From: an uncultured Clostridiaceae bacterium | GTDB taxonomy: Bacteria > Bacillota > Clostridia > TANB77 > CAG-508 | Direction: 5' to 3' | DNA: 64,000 nucleotides | Assembly: GCA_946998225.1 (NCBI GenBank) | Contig: CAMPYH010000002.1 | Span: 122,871 to 186,870, forward strand | Shown: piece after piece, positions 62,662-64,000 of the stretch | Layout of the letters: the number at the start of each line of letters is the position of its first letter | Numbering within the stretch: the first letter of the stretch is position 1 | Notes under the pieces: generated by a model | The model's database searches: none | What the model saw: only the letters and a program-made list of their open reading frames with translations | What the model was told of the DNA's origin: nothing | Position numbers and translations under genes: made by a program

Positions 62662-63270
62662 TTATTCAACTATATATCCTTTAACTACAAGTCTTTTAGA
62701 TGGTTTATTCATTACGCAAGTAATTAATGTTATTTCTCTTTTTTCTGAATCATTTAAACAGCTAACATCTGTTTCATCTACAATATATTTTTTATATACA
62801 ATATATTCATACTTTTGACCGCCAACAATGTATATTATTTTATCTTCTATATTAATATCTTTTAAATTTTCAAAATAGTTTTTTCTAAACCCTCTATTGT
62901 GCGCAGCTAAGGCAACATTTCCATCAATTTTAGCTGTATCCAGGAAATGTCCTATATAGTTGTCAATAATTTTATTCTCCGTCCCTTCCTTTATTTTTGC
63001 TTTTTCTAAAATATTTGGAATTTCTAAAAACCAATCATCAGATAAATGTAGTTTATTTATATTAAAATAATCTATTTTTTCTCTGTAGATAAATTCTTTT
63101 TTATTTAAATCTTCATTCATTTTTTGTATTTTAGATTTTCGTTCTTTTGAATTTGGATAAGTTTTAAATAAATATGTTTTGAGTTTAACATTAAATACTA
63201 TTAATAGAATTAAAAATATAATATATGAATATTTGAATAAAAAGAATTTTGCTTTTTTAAATTTCCTCAT
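62662..63270 (-). CDS. sortase, class D-like
   Basis: A 202-residue membrane-anchored transpeptidase. One N-terminal helix (about 13-30), then the sortase fold: IPNILEKAKIKEG, catalytic His124 in ALAAHNRG, TLITC (Cys185) and Arg193 in KRLVV. All three active-site residues are intact. The TLITC form and small size fit class D or a close relative, which joins LPxTG-type proteins to peptidoglycan. Its only candidate substrate in the window is the gene 14 bases downstream. AAGG lies 9 bases before the ATG. The upstream region contains a long inverted repeat. Confidence 0.9.
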   Translation of the reverse strand: MRKFKKAKFFLFKYSYIIFLILLIVFNVKLKTYLFKTYPNSKERKSKIQKMNEDLNKKEFIYREKIDYFNINKLHLSDDWFLEIPNILEKAKIKEGTENKIIDNYIGHFLDTAKIDGNVALAAHNRGFRKNYFENLKDINIEDKIIYIVGGQKYEYIVYKKYIVDETDVSCLNDSEKREITLITCVMNKPSKRLVVKGYIVE

Positions 63271-63291
63271 ACCTAAAAGCCTTTTTTAAAA

Positions 63292-63439
63292 TTAGACTTA
63301 AGAAACTTTTAAATACATGATTTTGGGATTGAACTAAATAAATAATATTAGGGAAAATTGAAATTGATATTTAATAATGATTTTAATTATAAATGTATTT
63401 ATATTTTTTTATGTATTTAAAAGTTTTTCTTTAGTCTAA
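63292..63439. repeat. imperfect inverted repeat enclosing ~92 bases upstream of the sortase
   Basis: The arms are 63292-63318 and 63411-63439. Their inner 16 bases (ATGTATTTAAAAGTTT and its complement) match perfectly, then come 4 versus 6 unmatched bases, and the outer 7 bases (AGTCTAA) match again. The enclosed AT-rich stretch has no gene. The pair could fold as a long RNA hairpin in the 5' region of the sortase operon or act as recombination sites for inversion. Confidence 0.8.
63364..63393 (+). promoter_or_regulatory. reverse-facing promoter inside the inverted repeat
   Basis: TTGATA (63364-63369), 18-base spacer, TATAAA (63388-63393) on the plus strand, i.e. pointing away from the sortase. 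Each hexamer matches consensus at 5 of 6 positions. If the segment flipped, it would face the sortase operon. Confidence 0.45.
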
Positions 63440-63443
63440 CTAC

Positions 63444-63472
63444 ATATTACACAGAAATATGGTTTAATACAA
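63444..63472 (-). promoter_or_regulatory. weaker promoter upstream of the inverted repeat, toward the sortase
   Basis: TTGTAT (63467-63472), 17-base spacer, TAATAT (63444-63449) preceded by TGTG on the minus strand. It lies outside the repeat, so its transcript would contain the whole repeat as a hairpin. Hexamers match only partly. Confidence 0.35.
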
Positions 63473-63572
63473 ATGTGCTTAAAAAGCCTTTAAATTAAAT
63501 ATTTATTTTGAATTATTATGTTAACAGAATATAAAGATGAAACTAAAATTTGAATTGAAAAATAAATAAAAA

Positions 63573-63591
63573 AAACAAGCATAGCTTGTTT
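63573..63591 (-). terminator. rpmB terminator
   Basis: AAACAAGC/GCTTGTTT hairpin followed by TTTTTATTTATT on the minus strand. The ~280 bases between it and the sortase hold only the inverted repeat and promoter candidates. Confidence 0.9.
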
Positions 63592-63601
63592 TATATATTA
63601 A

Positions 63602-63799
63602 CTATTTTACTTTGTTATTTGCTATACATTTTGTACATGCTTTAACAGTTTTTGTATTTCCATGCTCATCTTTAATTCTTACTTTTTTAATATTTGCTTT
63701 TACTTTAATTTTTGCTCTTCTACTTACTTGAGATCTTTCGATGCTAATTCTATTTCCGTTTGTTGTACCTTTGCCGCAAATTTCACATCTTCTTGCCAT
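63602..63799 (-). CDS. rpmB: 50S ribosomal protein L28
   Basis: 65 residues from the ATG at 63797-63799, which has AGAGGAAGATT upstream; the open frame further upstream has no ribosome binding site. MARRCEICGKGTTNGNRIS start and a second CTKC pair (zinc-ribbon form). The family size is ~62. It lies just downstream of the tRNA genes. Confidence 0.97.
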   Translation of the reverse strand: MARRCEICGKGTTNGNRISIERSQVSRRAKIKVKANIKKVRIKDEHGNTKTVKACTKCIANNKVK

Positions 63800-63824
63800 A
63801 ATCTTCCTCTCTTTCTTAAAATAA

Positions 63825-63846
63825 AAATATGATATCAATCATATTT
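63825..63846 (-). terminator. terminator after tRNA-Asp
   Basis: AAATATGAT/ATCATATTT hairpin with a 4-base loop and TTTTATTTT on the minus strand, between tRNA-Asp and rpmB. Confidence 0.65.
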
Positions 63847-63874
63847 TCTAACTAATATCTATATTAATCCTAGT

Positions 63875-63951
63875 TGGCGATCCGAATGGGACTCGAACCC
63901 ACGACCTCCAGCGTGACAGGCTGGCATTCTAACCAACTGAACTATCGGACC
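63875..63951 (-). tRNA. tRNA-Asp (anticodon GTC)
   Basis: 77 bases including encoded CCA (63875-63877). Acceptor GGTCCGA/TCGGATC, anticodon loop CTGTCAC (GTC), T loop GTTCGAGTCC. It is followed upstream by tRNA-Val in the same orientation. Confidence 0.96.
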
Positions 63952-63955
63952 ATTT

Positions 63956-64000
63956 TGGTGGTCGCTATAGGGCTCGAACCTATGACCCCCTGCTTGTAAG
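63956..64000 (-). tRNA. tRNA-Val (anticodon TAC), partial
   Basis: The 3' 45 bases of a tRNA, cut by the window edge. The visible part has the loop CTTACAA (TAC), T arm GTTCGAGCC, discriminator A and encoded CCA at 63956-63958. It is 4 bases from tRNA-Asp, so they are in one array. Confidence 0.9.

Noticed and set aside
1..64000. CRISPR arrays, insertion sequences, prophage, integrons
   Set aside because: No repeat-spacer array, transposase, integrase or phage structural gene was found on either strand.

Overview
The window reads as a chromosomal segment of a very AT-rich, Gram-positive, fermentative member of the Bacillota, most likely a clostridial or Tissierellia/Peptoniphilaceae-type anaerobe. 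The evidence is a PolC-type replicase, the PASTA kinase/PP2C pair next to rlmN, an LCP cell-wall ligase, a sortase with a surface adhesin, acetate (pta-ackA) and lactate (ldh) fermentation genes, and AGGAGG-type ribosome binding sites. The genus is an inference and is not proven here. Every supported gene lies on the minus strand, so transcription runs from 64000 toward 1. No CRISPR array, insertion sequence, prophage or conjugative gene was seen.

Layout from high to low coordinates, which is the order of transcription: tRNA-Val(TAC) and tRNA-Asp(GTC), then rpmB. Next is an inverted-repeat region in front of a class D-like sortase and a thioester/SpaA-type surface protein. Then come lepA, a CapA-family protein, rpmF, tmRNA, a sirtuin and tRNA-Ser(GCT). 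A translation block follows: prfB (with its programmed +1 frameshift), metG, greA. After one unknown membrane-anchored protein come frr, uppS, cdsA, a PH-domain-like protein and polC. Two orphan four-helix membrane proteins precede an ABC-2-type module whose nucleotide-binding subunit is degenerate, and the module runs into mltG. Then ldh; rlmN-prpC-prkC-(rpe fused to fba)-thioesterase; an unknown helical protein with ybeY-dgkA-yerB-like; era-recO; and a Smr protein with an OmpR-type two-component system, an LCP protein and a DUF898 protein. An FtsX-type ABC exporter with a GIY-YIG protein follows, then uvrB, an intergenic structured RNA candidate, a strongly expressed 141-residue unknown, and uvrA. 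Central metabolism follows as unknown-pta-ackA, pgi, pfkA, then tig-clpP-clpX, a YgjP-like metalloprotein, a GtrII-like glycosyltransferase and finally the start of the S10 ribosomal operon (rpsJ, rplC).

Functionally the window combines housekeeping (protein quality control, nucleotide excision repair, translation termination and rescue) with cell-envelope construction (cdsA, uppS, dgkA, mltG, LCP, CapA-family protein, sortase) and its signalling (PrkC/PrpC, two-component system, ABC exporter).

The items most worth a second look are these. (1) An in-frame Rpe-FBA fusion with a ribosome binding site inside the junction. (2) A sortase operon whose surface protein lacks both the thioester glutamine and the membrane anchor after LPKTG, and which sits behind a long inverted repeat enclosing a reverse-facing promoter, suggesting a possible invertible switch. 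(3) An IR-bounded, terminator-ended RNA candidate downstream of uvrB. (4) An ABC-2 module with a dead ATPase-like subunit. (5) A structured attenuator-like leader of the S10 operon. (6) A probable leaderless uvrA mRNA.
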